NCBI RefSeq assembly: GCF_014283215.1
Contig: NZ_JACOMF010000009.1
Span: forward strand, 62,001 to 126,000
Reading direction: 5' to 3'
DNA: 64,000 bases
Source: Siccirubricoccus deserti
Lineage (GTDB): Bacteria; Pseudomonadota; Alphaproteobacteria; Acetobacterales; Acetobacteraceae
Shown piece after piece: positions 8,637-19,092 of the stretch. The notes beneath the pieces were generated by a model. It saw only the letters and a program-made list of their open reading frames with translations, was not told the origin of the DNA and did not search any database. The first letter of the stretch is position 1; every line of letters starts with the position of its first letter. The position numbers and the translations under genes were made by a program.

Positions 8637-11600
8637 CTACCCCTCCGCCGCGTCTTCCGCGCCGGCCCATTCGGCGCGGCGCGAGAGATGGTCGTAATCA
8701 TCGCCCGCCGGCTCCCGCCCCGGATGCGGCCAGGCGAGGAAGGGCGCCTCGCCAAGCAGGAAGCGCTGGGCGAGCGCCTGCACCTCCTCCAGCGCCGCCT
8801 CGGCCAGATCGGCGATCTCCTGGGCGTTGTCGCAGACGGTGGTGACCTCGCCAGGGGTCGGGCCGCCGGTCAGCCGCCAATAGTCGAGCCGTCCGGCATC
8901 GCCGGTGACGGTGGGGAAGCCGCCGCGCGCCACCATCGCCGCCTCCAGCACGAGTTGCGGCTTGTGGCCTTCCCGCACCTGCTTCGCGCTGGGCACCGAG
9001 CCGGTCTTGTAGTCGAGAATGGCAAGCTTGCCATTCGGCAGCACGTCGATCCGGTCGGCCCGTGCGGTCAGCCTTACCTGTCCGCCCAGCAGCTTCAGCT
9101 CGCCTTTCAGCTCCACTTGGCTTTTGGTGGTGACCTGCCGCAACTCGGCCTCCGCCGCCACCGCGAAGCTGCCGATGCGCGCGAGCCGCGGCCGCCAGAA
9201 GGCGGCGAGGCCGGGGCGGGCGCCGGCCGCCTCCAGCGCTGCCGTGGCTGCGTCCCGGAACAGCGCCGCGGCCGCCGCCTCGCCCGGCCAGACGCCGAGG
9301 CCCTGGATGAAACGGGCCATCGCCGCATGCACGAGGTTGCCGTAGTCGGCGGCGCCGACATCGGCATCGAGCGGATCGAGCGCGCGCAGCCCGAGCACCC
9401 GCCGGGCGTAGAAGGCATAGGGGTCGGCCAGCAGCGTCTCCACCTCGGTCACCGCGATGCTGCGCGGCCGGGCGGCGCGCGGCGGGCGCGGCGCCGGGCG
9501 GTCGCAGGGGGTGACGCGCGCCGGCCGGTCCAGCCGCGCCGCCCAGCCATGCGCCGGGCTGGCCGGCAGCGCCAAGCCTTGCGGCGTCGCTTCATCGGTC
9601 TGGCCGCGCAGGAAGGTCTCGATCCGGGTCAGCCAGCGGGCCGGCACGGTGGGGGCGCCGCCGCGCCGCCCAGCGCGGGACAGCACCGCCTCCGGCGCGG
9701 CGCAGGCGGCCAGCAGGAAATCGGCGCAGACCCGGCCGATGCGGGCCTCCGGCTCCGGCAGGCCAAAGTCGCGGCGCATCGGCCGGCTCATCCAGGGGCC
9801 GGGGTCGGTGGCCAGTGGCCAGACCGTCTCGTCCAGCGCGCCCAGCACCACCCGGTCGAAGGTCAGCAGCCGGGCTTCCAGCAGGCCGAGAATCTCGACC
9901 CGCGGATGCGGCCCATGGTCCCGGCCCCGGGTGCCGCGGATGCTGGGGGCGGCGGCGCCTTCCATCGTGGCGTCGAACAGCGCCGGCCAGGCGGCAGGCG
10001 CCATCGGCGGCAGCGCCGCCATCGCCGGGCCCAGCGAGGCGAGATGCCCGGCCAGCGCCTCCCCCTCCTCGCCGCCATAGAGGCGGAGCCCGCCGGGCCG
10101 CGTCTCGGTGCCGGCCAACGCCTCGGCCGCCGCCAGATGCGCCGCCAGCAGGTCGGCCGGCGGCCGGGCCGGGCTGTCCGGCAGGCGGGCGAAGCTGCCG
10201 AGCGCTTCGGTCAGCCGGTCGAGCAGCGCCGTCACCTCGGCCAGCACCGCGGCATCCCGCTCGCGGGAGAGGCCGGCCAGCGCCGCCTCGCGCAGCCCCT
10301 CCAGCCCCGCGGCCGGGCGCGGCCCACGCAGCGCCGCGTGCTCCAGCCGCCTGACCGCCGTCACCCAGCGGCCGCGCGGCCAGCCGCCGGCGCAGAGGGG
10401 GTGCTTCAGCGCGGCCAGCAGCGGCACCGGGGCGAATCCGGTCGCCACCATCCGCGCCAGCAGCCGGAGGAAGGCGCCAGCCGGGGTCTGGCCGAGCGGC
10501 TCGCCGGCCGAATCATCGGCGGCGACGCCGTGCCGGGCCAGCTCCGCGGTGACGCGGCGAGCCAAGTCGCGGTCCGGCGTCACCAGCGCGACATGCGCCT
10601 TCGGGTCCTCCAGCGCCTCGCGCAGCGAGAGGGCGATGGCGGCGGCCTCGGCCTGGGCATCCGGGGCGACCAGCAGGGAGAGGCCCTGCATCGCGGCCCG
10701 CCATTGCGCCGGGCGGCGGGATTGCCACGCCGGCAGGCCGGCGGCTGGGCGCAGCGCCATGCCCAGCAGTTCGGGCCGGCCTTCCGGCACGCCGGGCGCC
10801 GCCGCCGCGCAGCCCGGCCAGGGCCGCACATCCTCCCGTGTCGCGCCGAGCGACTGCAGCAGCCGCTGCTGGCCGCAATAGGGGTGGGTCGGGGCCTCGC
10901 GGATGGCGTCCCACACTGCCTCGGCCGAGAGCCGGTCGACGCCATGCAGCACCACGCAGCCCTGCGGCAGCAGGTGCGCGACCACCCGCAGCAGCCCCGC
11001 CGCCGCCGGGATGGTGCCGCCGACGCCGATGCCGGCGGCGATCACCGGATCCGCCGGTGGCGCGTCCTCCCAGGCGCGGGTCTGGGCCCGCAGCGCCTGG
11101 GCTCGGCGCATGCCGATGTCGAGCAGCCCCTCGGTCTCCAGCCATCCCTGCCAGGCGCCCATGACGCCGCGCAGGAAGGTCAGGGTAATCTGCCAGTGCT
11201 GCGCATGGGTCTCCGGCACCAACGCCTGGAGGCGTTCCAGCCAATGCTCGTTCAGCGCCTCCGGCGGGCTCTCGGCCAGCAGGTCGAGGTCCTTCTCCTC
11301 CAGCGCGATCTCGTCCAGCAGCGTCGCCAGCGCCCCGGCCAGGGACCAGGCCTGCTCCGGCGTCGCCGCCCCGCCGCGGTCGCGCGGCAGGCGCTGGACG
11401 AAGCCGGTGAGCACCGCCTGCCGGCGCAGCGGCTCCACCGCCGGCGGCAGGTCGAGCAGCGCCGGCAGGGCCAGCTCGTCGGCATCCTCGGTCGAGAGGC
11501 CGGCCAGCGCCCGCATCCGCGGCAGCAGCAGGGCCCTGCCATCGGCAGCGCGCAGGAAGGCAACCCGCAAGGCGCGGGCGGACCGGCGGGTGGGCAGCAG

Positions 11601-11711
11601 GATGGTGGTGCGGGAGAGGCGTTCCGGCGCATCGCCCGGTACCTGCCGCAGCACGCCATCGGCGAGGCAGTCGAGGAAGGGCAGATGGGCAGGGATGTCG
11701 TAGAGGCTCAT
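8637..11711 (-). CDS. addB: Double-strand break repair protein AddB
   Basis: A 1024-residue partner of AddA. The N-terminus (TILLPTRRSARALR) matches the alphaproteobacterial AddB start, where the helicase-like fold lacks a usable Walker A site. The C-terminal quarter carries a RecB-family nuclease domain, with RADRIDVLPNGKLAILDYK containing the catalytic D and DYK residues. AddB supplies the second nuclease and recognises Chi-like sequences in studied systems. The start ATG lies 22 bases after the murU stop, and addA follows at once. Confidence 0.95.
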   Translation of the reverse strand: MSLYDIPAHLPFLDCLADGVLRQVPGDAPERLSRTTILLPTRRSARALRVAFLRAADGRALLLPRMRALAGLSTEDADELALPALLDLPPAVEPLRRQAVLTGFVQRLPRDRGGAATPEQAWSLAGALATLLDEIALEEKDLDLLAESPPEALNEHWLERLQALVPETHAQHWQITLTFLRGVMGAWQGWLETEGLLDIGMRRAQALRAQTRAWEDAPPADPVIAAGIGVGGTIPAAAGLLRVVAHLLPQGCVVLHGVDRLSAEAVWDAIREAPTHPYCGQQRLLQSLGATREDVRPWPGCAAAAPGVPEGRPELLGMALRPAAGLPAWQSRRPAQWRAAMQGLSLLVAPDAQAEAAAIALSLREALEDPKAHVALVTPDRDLARRVTAELARHGVAADDSAGEPLGQTPAGAFLRLLARMVATGFAPVPLLAALKHPLCAGGWPRGRWVTAVRRLEHAALRGPRPAAGLEGLREAALAGLSRERDAAVLAEVTALLDRLTEALGSFARLPDSPARPPADLLAAHLAAAEALAGTETRPGGLRLYGGEEGEALAGHLASLGPAMAALPPMAPAAWPALFDATMEGAAAPSIRGTRGRDHGPHPRVEILGLLEARLLTFDRVVLGALDETVWPLATDPGPWMSRPMRRDFGLPEPEARIGRVCADFLLAACAAPEAVLSRAGRRGGAPTVPARWLTRIETFLRGQTDEATPQGLALPASPAHGWAARLDRPARVTPCDRPAPRPPRAARPRSIAVTEVETLLADPYAFYARRVLGLRALDPLDADVGAADYGNLVHAAMARFIQGLGVWPGEAAAAALFRDAATAALEAAGARPGLAAFWRPRLARIGSFAVAAEAELRQVTTKSQVELKGELKLLGGQVRLTARADRIDVLPNGKLAILDYKTGSVPSAKQVREGHKPQLVLEAAMVARGGFPTVTGDAGRLDYWRLTGGPTPGEVTTVCDNAQEIADLAEAALEEVQALAQRFLLGEAPFLAWPHPGREPAGDDYDHLSRRAEWAGAEDAAEG

Positions 11712-11733
11712 GACCCTGGCCTGGCATGCCCCA

Positions 11734-12462
11734 TCAGAACGGTGCCTTCACCAGCCCGGCCCGCATCGCCGCCTCGGCACGTTCCAGGTCAAGTGGGGTG
11801 GAGAGGTGGAACCAGACCCCATCGTGCACCAGGGCGAAGAGCCGGCCGGCCTCGATGGCGCGGTCGTACAGGCGGTTCAGGCTGAAGGCACCCTCCGGCG
11901 CATCATCGAACAGCGCCGGCGCCAGGACCTGCACCCCGGCGAAGACATAGGGCGCCAGCTCCAGCTCCTTCGGCCGGCGCAGCCGGCCGAGCGGGTCGAG
12001 CAGGAAATCGCCGCGGCCGATCTCGCCATCGACCTGGGCGCAGCGCACCAGCAGCAGCAGCCCGTCCATGCGCGCCGGGTCGAAGGCGGCGGCCATCCGG
12101 GCCAGCGCCGGGGTCGGGCCGTCCAGCCAGACGCTGTCGCCATTGGCAACGACGAAGGGCGCGCGGCCGAGCAGCGGCAGGGCGCGCGTCACGCCGCCGC
12201 CGGTCTCCAGCAAACTCGCCTCATGCTGCAGGGTGACGCGGGGCGCCTCGCGCCGCTCCACCGCCTCGGCCACCTGATCGGCGTGCCAATGGGCGTTGAC
12301 CACGGCCTGCCCGATGCCGGCATCCCGCAGCCGGTCCAGCGCGCGGTCGAGCAGACTCCGGCCGTGCAGCACCAGCAGCGGCTTGGCGGTGGTTTCGGTC
12401 AGCGGCCGCATCCGGAGGCCGAGGCCGGCGGCCAGCACCATGGCATGGGTAGGGGTGATCAT
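11734..12462 (-). CDS. murU: N-acetylmuramate-1-phosphate uridylyltransferase-like nucleotidyltransferase
   Basis: A 242-residue NTP-transferase. The first residues MITPTHAMVLAAGLG, then RMRPLTETTAKPL, form the nucleotide-sugar pyrophosphorylase signature with the conserved Arg and Lys. An upstream ATG at 12624 would add 54 low-complexity residues, so the start at 12462 is preferred. MurU converts MurNAc-1-phosphate to UDP-MurNAc in the anhydromuropeptide recycling route that bypasses MurA and confers intrinsic fosfomycin tolerance in pseudomonads. Its position directly behind the AmgK-like kinase supports this assignment over generic glucose-1-phosphate transferases. Confidence 0.85.
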   Translation of the reverse strand: MITPTHAMVLAAGLGLRMRPLTETTAKPLLVLHGRSLLDRALDRLRDAGIGQAVVNAHWHADQVAEAVERREAPRVTLQHEASLLETGGGVTRALPLLGRAPFVVANGDSVWLDGPTPALARMAAAFDPARMDGLLLLVRCAQVDGEIGRGDFLLDPLGRLRRPKELELAPYVFAGVQVLAPALFDDAPEGAFSLNRLYDRAIEAGRLFALVHDGVWFHLSTPLDLERAEAAMRAGLVKAPF

Positions 12463-12532
12463 GGCCGGCTCCAACCGGTGGGGGATTGCAGGGCGCGGCG
12501 TGAATGGACGCGGAGGCGGGCGGCGGCGGGGC

Positions 12533-13510
12533 TCATCCGGACTCCGGATTGCGGCGCAGGGCATGAGGCACATGCGCATCCAGGAAGTCGCGCAGCGGGG
12601 CGCAGGCGGGTTGCGACAGGGCACGCTCCAGCAGGGCCCAGCAGCGCGGCCCGTGCTTCAGGTAATGCGGCTTGCCGTCGCGCCTGTCGAGCCTGACCCA
12701 CAGCGCCGCGACCCGCAGGTGGCGTTGCGCCCCATGCGCCGCCATGGCGCCGAGGAAGGCGCCGCGGTCGAGGCCGGGGCGCGCCGCGAAATACCGGGCA
12801 ATGGCGGCGCGCCGCACCTCCGGCGCCACATCGCGCCGGGCATCCTCGACCAGCGAGACCAAGTCATAGGCCGGGTGGCCGGTGGCGGCGTCCTGGAAGT
12901 CGAGGATACCGGTGCGGCGCGGCCCCTCGCGTCCCGGCAGGCGCATCAGATTCGCCGGGAAATAGTCGCGGTGGACGATGCCGCGGGCCTCGGCATAGGG
13001 GGCGAGCATGGCATGCAGCGCCGCCGCCAGTTCCTGCCGCACCGCGGCGCCCGGCGGGGCACCGAAGGCGGCGGGCCACCACCAGTCGAGGAAGGTCGCC
13101 GCCGTCGCCTTGGTCATGGCGGCGGCGTCCCAGGCCGGCAGGCCGGGCGGCACCGGCGCCGCATGCAGCGCCGCCAGCGCCTCGGCCGCCTCGGCGTAGA
13201 GCGGGATGGGGTCGGCGCCGGCGTCCAGCAGGGTGGCGTGGTTGGCTTCGCCGAAATCCTCGATCAGCAGGAAACCGGCGGCCTCGTCCTCGGCCAGGAT
13301 CTCCGGCACCGAGAGGCCGGCCCGCCCGAGGTGACGGGCGAGATGGGTGAAGGGCCGCACATCCTCGGGCGGCGGCGCATCCATCAGCAGGGCCGGGCGC
13401 GGGCCGCCGAGGAGGCGGGTGTAGCGGCGCAGGCTGGCATCGGCCGGCAGCGGCTGGCGCGCCGCCCCAGCGTAGCCATGGGCGGCGAGGAAGGGGTCCG
13501 GGTGCCTCAT
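12533..13510 (-). CDS. amgK: Anomeric MurNAc/GlcNAc kinase-like aminoglycoside phosphotransferase
   Basis: A 325-residue APH-fold kinase. The Brenner motif HRDYFPANL (catalytic Asp) and the metal-binding ILDFQDA are both intact, followed by PAYDLVSLVEDARRDV, characteristic of the AmgK branch. AmgK phosphorylates MurNAc or GlcNAc at C1, and MurU then uridylylates the product. The gene overlaps tsaE by 4 bases (ATGA) and precedes murU by 70 bases, so the recycling pair is part of one transcription unit. Annotation pipelines often call it simply 'phosphotransferase'. Confidence 0.87.
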   Translation of the reverse strand: MRHPDPFLAAHGYAGAARQPLPADASLRRYTRLLGGPRPALLMDAPPPEDVRPFTHLARHLGRAGLSVPEILAEDEAAGFLLIEDFGEANHATLLDAGADPIPLYAEAAEALAALHAAPVPPGLPAWDAAAMTKATAATFLDWWWPAAFGAPPGAAVRQELAAALHAMLAPYAEARGIVHRDYFPANLMRLPGREGPRRTGILDFQDAATGHPAYDLVSLVEDARRDVAPEVRRAAIARYFAARPGLDRGAFLGAMAAHGAQRHLRVAALWVRLDRRDGKPHYLKHGPRCWALLERALSQPACAPLRDFLDAHVPHALRRNPESG

Positions 13511-13980
13511 GCCGAAAATCCCACCAGCAGCGAGGGCAGGCGGTCCGGCCAGCCGGAGATCGTGGCGATGCGGGCGTCCTCCTCGGCACCGGGTGCGAGG
13601 GTGATGCGCAGCGCGTCATCCGGCGCCAGCGGTCCCAGCCGGTCCGGCCATTCCACCAAGACGATGTCCTGCCGCGCCTCCTCCCAGCCCAGCTCGGCGA
13701 TCTCGGCCGGGCCGGCGAGCCGGTAGAGGTCGTAATGATGCGCCTGGACACCGCCCGGCAGGTCGTAGCTCTGCACCAGGGTGAAACTCGGCGAGGGTAC
13801 TTCCAGCCTCGGGTCGCCGGTGGCGGCGCGCAGGAAGGCGCGGGCGAAGGCGCTTTTCCCGGCGCCGAGCGGGCCGTCCAGCAGCAACGCGTCGCCCGGC
13901 CGGGCGGCAGGCGCCAGCCGGGCGGCGAGCCTGCCGGTGGCGGCAAGGTCGGGCAGCGCCAGGGTGATCGGGGTGGCCAT
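13507..13980 (-). CDS. tsaE: tRNA threonylcarbamoyladenosine biosynthesis ATPase TsaE
   Basis: A 157-residue P-loop ATPase with DGPLGAGKSAFARAF (Walker A, near residues 40-50), then SPSFTLVQSY, HYDLYRL and VLVEWPDR, in the order typical of TsaE. It drives the TsaB-TsaD-TsaE complex that makes t6A at position 37 of ANN-decoding tRNAs. The start at 13980 gives MATPITLALPD. An upstream ATG at 14043 adds 21 non-conserved residues and is rejected. It heads the minus-strand operon and shares a 4-base overlap with amgK. Confidence 0.95.
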   Translation of the reverse strand: MATPITLALPDLAATGRLAARLAPAARPGDALLLDGPLGAGKSAFARAFLRAATGDPRLEVPSPSFTLVQSYDLPGGVQAHHYDLYRLAGPAEIAELGWEEARQDIVLVEWPDRLGPLAPDDALRITLAPGAEEDARIATISGWPDRLPSLLVGFSA

Positions 13981-14123
13981 GGGGGCGGCGAGAATCCTGC
14001 GACTCCGGGGAATGGGCGACCATTTGCCCAGCCGGGCCACCACGCTTCAAGCCTTGTGGTGGCGGGGCTTGGTCCGCCATGCCAACTCCTCTAGATGCAG
14101 CGGCTTCAGCGGGGAAGATACCC

Positions 14124-15167
14124 ATGGCGGAACTGCCCGGCCTCGGCGCCTCCGGCGTGACGGTCGAGACGGATGTGGCGATCATCGGCGCCGGCCCGGT
14201 CGGGCTGTTCGCGGTGTTCGAATGTGGCATGCTGCGGATGCGCAGCGTCGTCATCGACGCGCTGGACGCGGTCGGCGGGCAATGCACCGCGCTCTATCCG
14301 GAAAAGCCGATCTTCGACATCCCGGCACATCCGGCGATCGACGGCGCGGCGCTGATCGAGAAACTCGAGGCCCAGGCGGCGCCGTTCAACCCGCTCTACC
14401 TGCTGGGACGGCGGGTGGAGCGGCTGCGCAGCCTGGACGATGAGTGGGAGCTCGGCACCAGCGCCGGCGACCGGGTGCGGGCCAAGGCGGTGATCATCGC
14501 CGCCGGCGCTGGCGCCTTCGGCCCGAACCGGCCGCCACTGGCCGGGCTGCCGGGCTACGAGGCCAGCGGCGCGGTGCGCTACCTGGTGGCGCGGCGGGAG
14601 GATTTCCGCGGCAAGCGGGTGGTCATCGCCGGCGGTGGCGACAGCGCCGTGGACTGGGCGCTGAGCCTGAAGGAGATCGCGGCGCATGTCGTCGTGGTCC
14701 ACCGCCGGCCGAAATTCCGCGCCGCGCCGGAAAGCTGCGTCCGGCTGGAGGAGGCGGCGGCGCGGGGCGAGGTGGAGATGGCCATCCCCTACCAGCTCCA
14801 CGGGCTGGAGGGCGACGGCACCCGCATGACCGGGGTGGTGCTGGCGACCCTGAAGGGCGAGACGAAGACCGTGCCGGCCGACCATCTGCTGCCCTTCTAC
14901 GGGCTGTCGATGGAGCTGGGCCCGATCGCCGAATGGGGGCTGGGGCTGGAGCGCAGCCACGTCACCGTGGCGCCTTCGACCTGCATGACCAACCTCGACG
15001 GCATCCACGCCATCGGTGACATCGCCACCTATCCCGGCAAGCTGAAGCTGATCCTGCAGGGCTTCTCCGAGGCGGCGATGGCAGCGCACGCGATCCATCC
15101 CAGGGTCTTCCCCGGAGAAGCGCTGCATTTCGAGTACAGCACCAGCAAGGGCGTGCCGGTGGCGTAA
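14124..15167 (+). CDS. Ferredoxin/flavodoxin-NADP+ reductase (thioredoxin reductase-like)
   Basis: A 347-residue two-dinucleotide-domain flavoprotein. The FAD-binding motif is DVAIIGAGPVGLFAVFE, the conserved substrate-side block is GGQCTALYPEKPIFDIPAH, and the NADPH motif is VVIAGGGDSAVDWAL. The C-terminal block is GDIATYPGKLKLILQGFSEA. The CxxC of true thioredoxin reductases is absent, which points to the YumC-type ferredoxin-NADP reductases. GGGGAAG lies 6 bases before the chosen ATG, and an alternative ATG at 14079 would add 15 residues. It is divergent from tsaE. Confidence 0.93.
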   Translation: MAELPGLGASGVTVETDVAIIGAGPVGLFAVFECGMLRMRSVVIDALDAVGGQCTALYPEKPIFDIPAHPAIDGAALIEKLEAQAAPFNPLYLLGRRVERLRSLDDEWELGTSAGDRVRAKAVIIAAGAGAFGPNRPPLAGLPGYEASGAVRYLVARREDFRGKRVVIAGGGDSAVDWALSLKEIAAHVVVVHRRPKFRAAPESCVRLEEAAARGEVEMAIPYQLHGLEGDGTRMTGVVLATLKGETKTVPADHLLPFYGLSMELGPIAEWGLGLERSHVTVAPSTCMTNLDGIHAIGDIATYPGKLKLILQGFSEAAMAAHAIHPRVFPGEALHFEYSTSKGVPVA

Positions 15168-15170
15168 GAG

Positions 15171-15980
15171 CTACGCCGGGCGGCCTGCCTCCACGACAAA
15201 AGCGGAGAGCTCCGCCTCGAAGGCGCCGCTGCCGTATTGCGCCGCGATCGCCGCCGCGGCGGCTTCAGTGGCGCGCGGCAGCCCGTCCGGGTCCAGCGCC
15301 TCAAGCTCCGTGCGCATCGGCGTGCCCTGGCAGAAGCCGGTCGCCAGCGCCTCAGCCGAGGCGACGGGGCCGCGGAGAGCGACGGCCTCGATCCGGCAGT
15401 CGGGAAAGCCGGCTGCGGCGAGATCGGCGCGGATCACCCCCGGATCCCTATAGCCATGCGGGATGCGCTCCATGAACCAGGAGCGGTGACGCGGATACAG
15501 CCGGGCCAGCGCGTCGATCGTGACCGCGACGACGGGGTTGTCGTCGATGCTGCCCCAGCAGTTGAACAGGAAGCGGCCGCCCGGCTTCAGGACGCGGCGC
15601 GCCTCGCGGAAGGCGGCGGGACGATCGGGGAAGAACATGACGCCGAACTGGCATAGCACCGCGTCGAAGCCCTGGTCGGCAAAGGGCAGGGCCAGCGCAT
15701 CGGCCTGATGGAAGCGCACCTGGGCCAGCCCCGGCTTCGCCGCGGCATGGTCCAGCATCGGCTGGTTGAGGTCGGTGGCGGTAATCTCGACACCGGGCAA
15801 GGCGGCGAGGGCGGCGGTGAGGATGCCGGTGCCGGCGGCGACCTCCAGCAGCCGGCCGCTGCGCAACCCGGTCAGCCGGGCCGCGAGATCGGCGGCATAG
15901 GGCGCGAAGAGCGTGGGGCCGAGGTAGCGGTCATAAAGCTGCGGGATGGAGCCGGCAAAGACCGCATCAGTCCGGGGCAT
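15171..15980 (-). CDS. Class I SAM-dependent methyltransferase
   Basis: A 269-residue Rossmann methyltransferase of the UbiE/Methyltransf_11 type. Motif I is LLEVAAGTGILTAAL near residues 43-57, the acidic residue after strand 2 is in ITATDLNQPML, and motif III is DAVLCQFGVMFFPD followed by RVLKPGGRFLFNCWG. The substrate is unknown, and comparable proteins methylate small molecules or lipids. It converges on the preceding reductase with 3 bases between stop codons, so no separate terminator exists between them. Confidence 0.9.
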   Translation of the reverse strand: MPRTDAVFAGSIPQLYDRYLGPTLFAPYAADLAARLTGLRSGRLLEVAAGTGILTAALAALPGVEITATDLNQPMLDHAAAKPGLAQVRFHQADALALPFADQGFDAVLCQFGVMFFPDRPAAFREARRVLKPGGRFLFNCWGSIDDNPVVAVTIDALARLYPRHRSWFMERIPHGYRDPGVIRADLAAAGFPDCRIEAVALRGPVASAEALATGFCQGTPMRTELEALDPDGLPRATEAAAAAIAAQYGSGAFEAELSAFVVEAGRPA

Positions 15981-16224
15981 CGTCTGAAACTCCCGATCTG
16001 GCCGGCGCTTGCCGCCTGCCGGATGGCGCAGCCTGCTCCACGGCCGGGGCAGGACGCCACAGGTGTTTCAGCCGGACCGCGAAGGGCCCGCGTCAAATCG
16101 TCGCGCTGAAATCGCTTCGAAGCCGGGCGCAGGAGGAATGGCCGGCGGCCTTGCGCGAGCCGCCACGCCACCTATTCCCACGGCAAGCGGGGCGAAGCCC
16201 GGACGGGCCCCGCCCACGCCACGG

Positions 16225-16428
16225 CTACAACGGCTTGAGGTTGGCCGCGGCGGCCTTGCCGCGCTCCATCACCACGTCGTAGCTGACCTTCTGATTCTCA
16301 TCGAGGCCCTGCAGCCCGGCCTTCTGCACGGCGGTGATGTGCACGAACACATCCTTGCCGCCATCCTGCGGGACGATGAAGCCGAAGCCCTTGGTTGCGT
16401 TGAACCACTTCACGGTGCCGGTCGCCAT
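16225..16428 (-). CDS. Cold-shock protein (CspA family)
   Basis: A 67-residue single cold-shock domain. RNP1 is KGFGFI and RNP2 is VFVHITAV, inside the usual order [14 protein letters not shown] then GGKDVFVH. It binds single-stranded nucleic acid and unwinds RNA structure. The start at 16428 (MATGTVKWF) matches family convention, while an upstream start at 16437 adds MCR and is less likely. A candidate promoter about 130 bases upstream implies a long leader, a frequent feature of csp genes. Confidence 0.96.
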   Translation of the reverse strand: MATGTVKWFNATKGFGFIVPQDGGKDVFVHITAVQKAGLQGLDENQKVSYDVVMERGKAAAANLKPL

Positions 16429-16562
16429 GCGACACACCCTCCTCTGCGCAATGGCGCGGACGCCGATCGTCCGCGCGGATTAGCAACCGCTGGATCGGCT
16501 TGAGGGCGCCCGGGGTTTCCGGGGAGGCACGGCAAGGCGGTCGAAGTACGGCTGGCGTTGAA

Positions 16563-16591
16563 ATTGAGCCAGATCGGTCAGTTGAAGTCAA
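16563..16591 (-). promoter_or_regulatory. Candidate sigma-70-type promoter of the cold-shock gene
   Basis: On the minus strand TTGACT (16586-16591) is followed after 17 bases by CTCAAT (16563-16568). The -35 box is close to consensus and the -10 box is weak. The implied leader to the csp start is about 125-130 nt. Nothing else gene-like was seen between the csp start and the groEL terminator. Confidence 0.4.
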
Positions 16592-16685
16592 CGATCACGG
16601 ACGCGCGTTTCCGTGAGGCTCACGCCTGCAAAACGCGTATCAGTTGCAATCACCCGTGCGGCCGTCGAATGGTTCCGGGGCCATG

Positions 16686-16716
16686 AAAAAGGGGCGAGGC
16701 CTCGCGGCCCCGCCCC
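16686..16716 (-). terminator. Rho-independent terminator of groESL
   Basis: An 11-bp stem (GGGGCGGGGCC / GGCCTCGCCCC, one G-U pair) with a 4-nt loop is followed by five T on the minus strand. It starts 26 bases after the groEL stop codon. This is the clearest intrinsic terminator in the window. Confidence 0.85.
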
Positions 16717-16742
16717 CCTGCTTCTGTGCGCCTCGCGGCGGA

Positions 16743-18467
<1,725 letters not shown>

Positions 18468-18485
18468 TCAGGCGAAGCCTGGGTC

Positions 18486-18797
18486 TCAGGCCGCCTTGGC
18501 GACGGAGGCGGTGTCCAGGATGCCGAGGATGTCGGACTCCTTCATGATCAGCAGCTCCTCGCCACCGAGCTTCACCTCGGTGCCGGACCACTTGCCGAAC
18601 AGGATGCGGTCGCCGGCCTTGACGTCGAGCGCGCGGAGCTCGCCCTTGTCGTTCAGAGTGCCGGAGCCGACGGCGACGACCTCACCTTCCTGCGGCTTCT
18701 CCTTGGCGGTGTCGGGGATGATGATGCCGCCCGCGGTCTTCTCGTCTGCCGTGACGCGGCGAACGAGGACGCGGTCATGCAGGGGACGGAAGCTCAT
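18486..18797 (-). CDS. groES: Co-chaperonin GroES
   Basis: A 103-residue GroES. It starts [15 protein letters not shown], carries the mobile-loop region [19 protein letters not shown] and the segment [16 protein letters not shown]. It caps GroEL rings. The start at 18797 follows the family, and an upstream in-frame start at 18884 would run into the operator region. The promoter and two CIRCE operators lie 81-170 bases upstream. Confidence 0.98.
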   Translation of the reverse strand: MSFRPLHDRVLVRRVTADEKTAGGIIIPDTAKEKPQEGEVVAVGSGTLNDKGELRALDVKAGDRILFGKWSGTEVKLGGEELLIMKESDILGILDTASVAKAA

Positions 18798-18877
18798 ATG
18801 CGGTCCTCTCCTGATGCCATTTCCAGAGTTGGTTTGGCTTCGCTCCCGCGTGGCGCCCCCCGGACCGTAGCGGCCCG

Positions 18878-18904
18878 CTAGCACTCCCCCGCGAGGAGTG
18901 CCAG
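18878..18904. promoter_or_regulatory. CIRCE operator 1 (HrcA site), promoter-proximal
   Basis: The inverted repeat CTAGCACTC-N9-GAGTGCCAG matches the CIRCE consensus TTAGCACTC-N9-GAGTGCTAA at 15 of 18 arm positions. It sits just downstream of the predicted -10 box, in the transcribed leader of groESL, which is the classic HrcA repression position. Confidence 0.85.
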
Positions 18905-18905
18905 C

Positions 18906-18934
18906 GATCTAAGGGAGTTGCCGGCGCCCGTCAA
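18906..18934 (-). promoter_or_regulatory. Candidate groESL promoter between the two CIRCE sites
   Basis: On the minus strand TTGACG (18929-18934) is followed after 17 bases by TAGATC (18906-18911). The predicted transcription start falls inside the proximal CIRCE element. A heat-shock sigma factor may also use overlapping boxes, which cannot be decided by eye. Confidence 0.5.
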
Positions 18935-18940
18935 GGGTTT

Positions 18941-18967
18941 GCAGCACTCTAGGAGTGCGAGTGCTAA
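18941..18967. promoter_or_regulatory. CIRCE operator 2 (HrcA site), promoter-distal
   Basis: GCAGCACTC-N9-GAGTGCTAA has a perfect right arm and 7 of 9 matches in the left arm. It lies 6 bases upstream of the predicted groESL -35 box and about 125 bases before the divergent usg start, so it could also affect usg. Confidence 0.85.
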
Positions 18968-19092
18968 AAGGCTGATACAAAAGGTTTTTCTTGCAAGGAA
19001 CCCCAAGGCTCGTGGCAGAGTTTGTTCGGATAAGGGGAGGAACCCGCCGCACGACGGCGTCACAATCCGGTTCAGGGAAAGGAATCCTGCGC

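Noticed and set aside
5142..11885. 2247-codon plus-strand frame across addA and addB
   Set aside because: It is an antisense artefact of GC-rich codon use. Its translation is Arg/Gln/Gly-rich with no domains, while the minus strand encodes intact AddA and AddB.
19005..19030. Possible sigma-54 promoter (TGGCAG, then TTTGTT) before usg
   Set aside because: The spacing between the GG and GC elements does not fit the -24/-12 rule.
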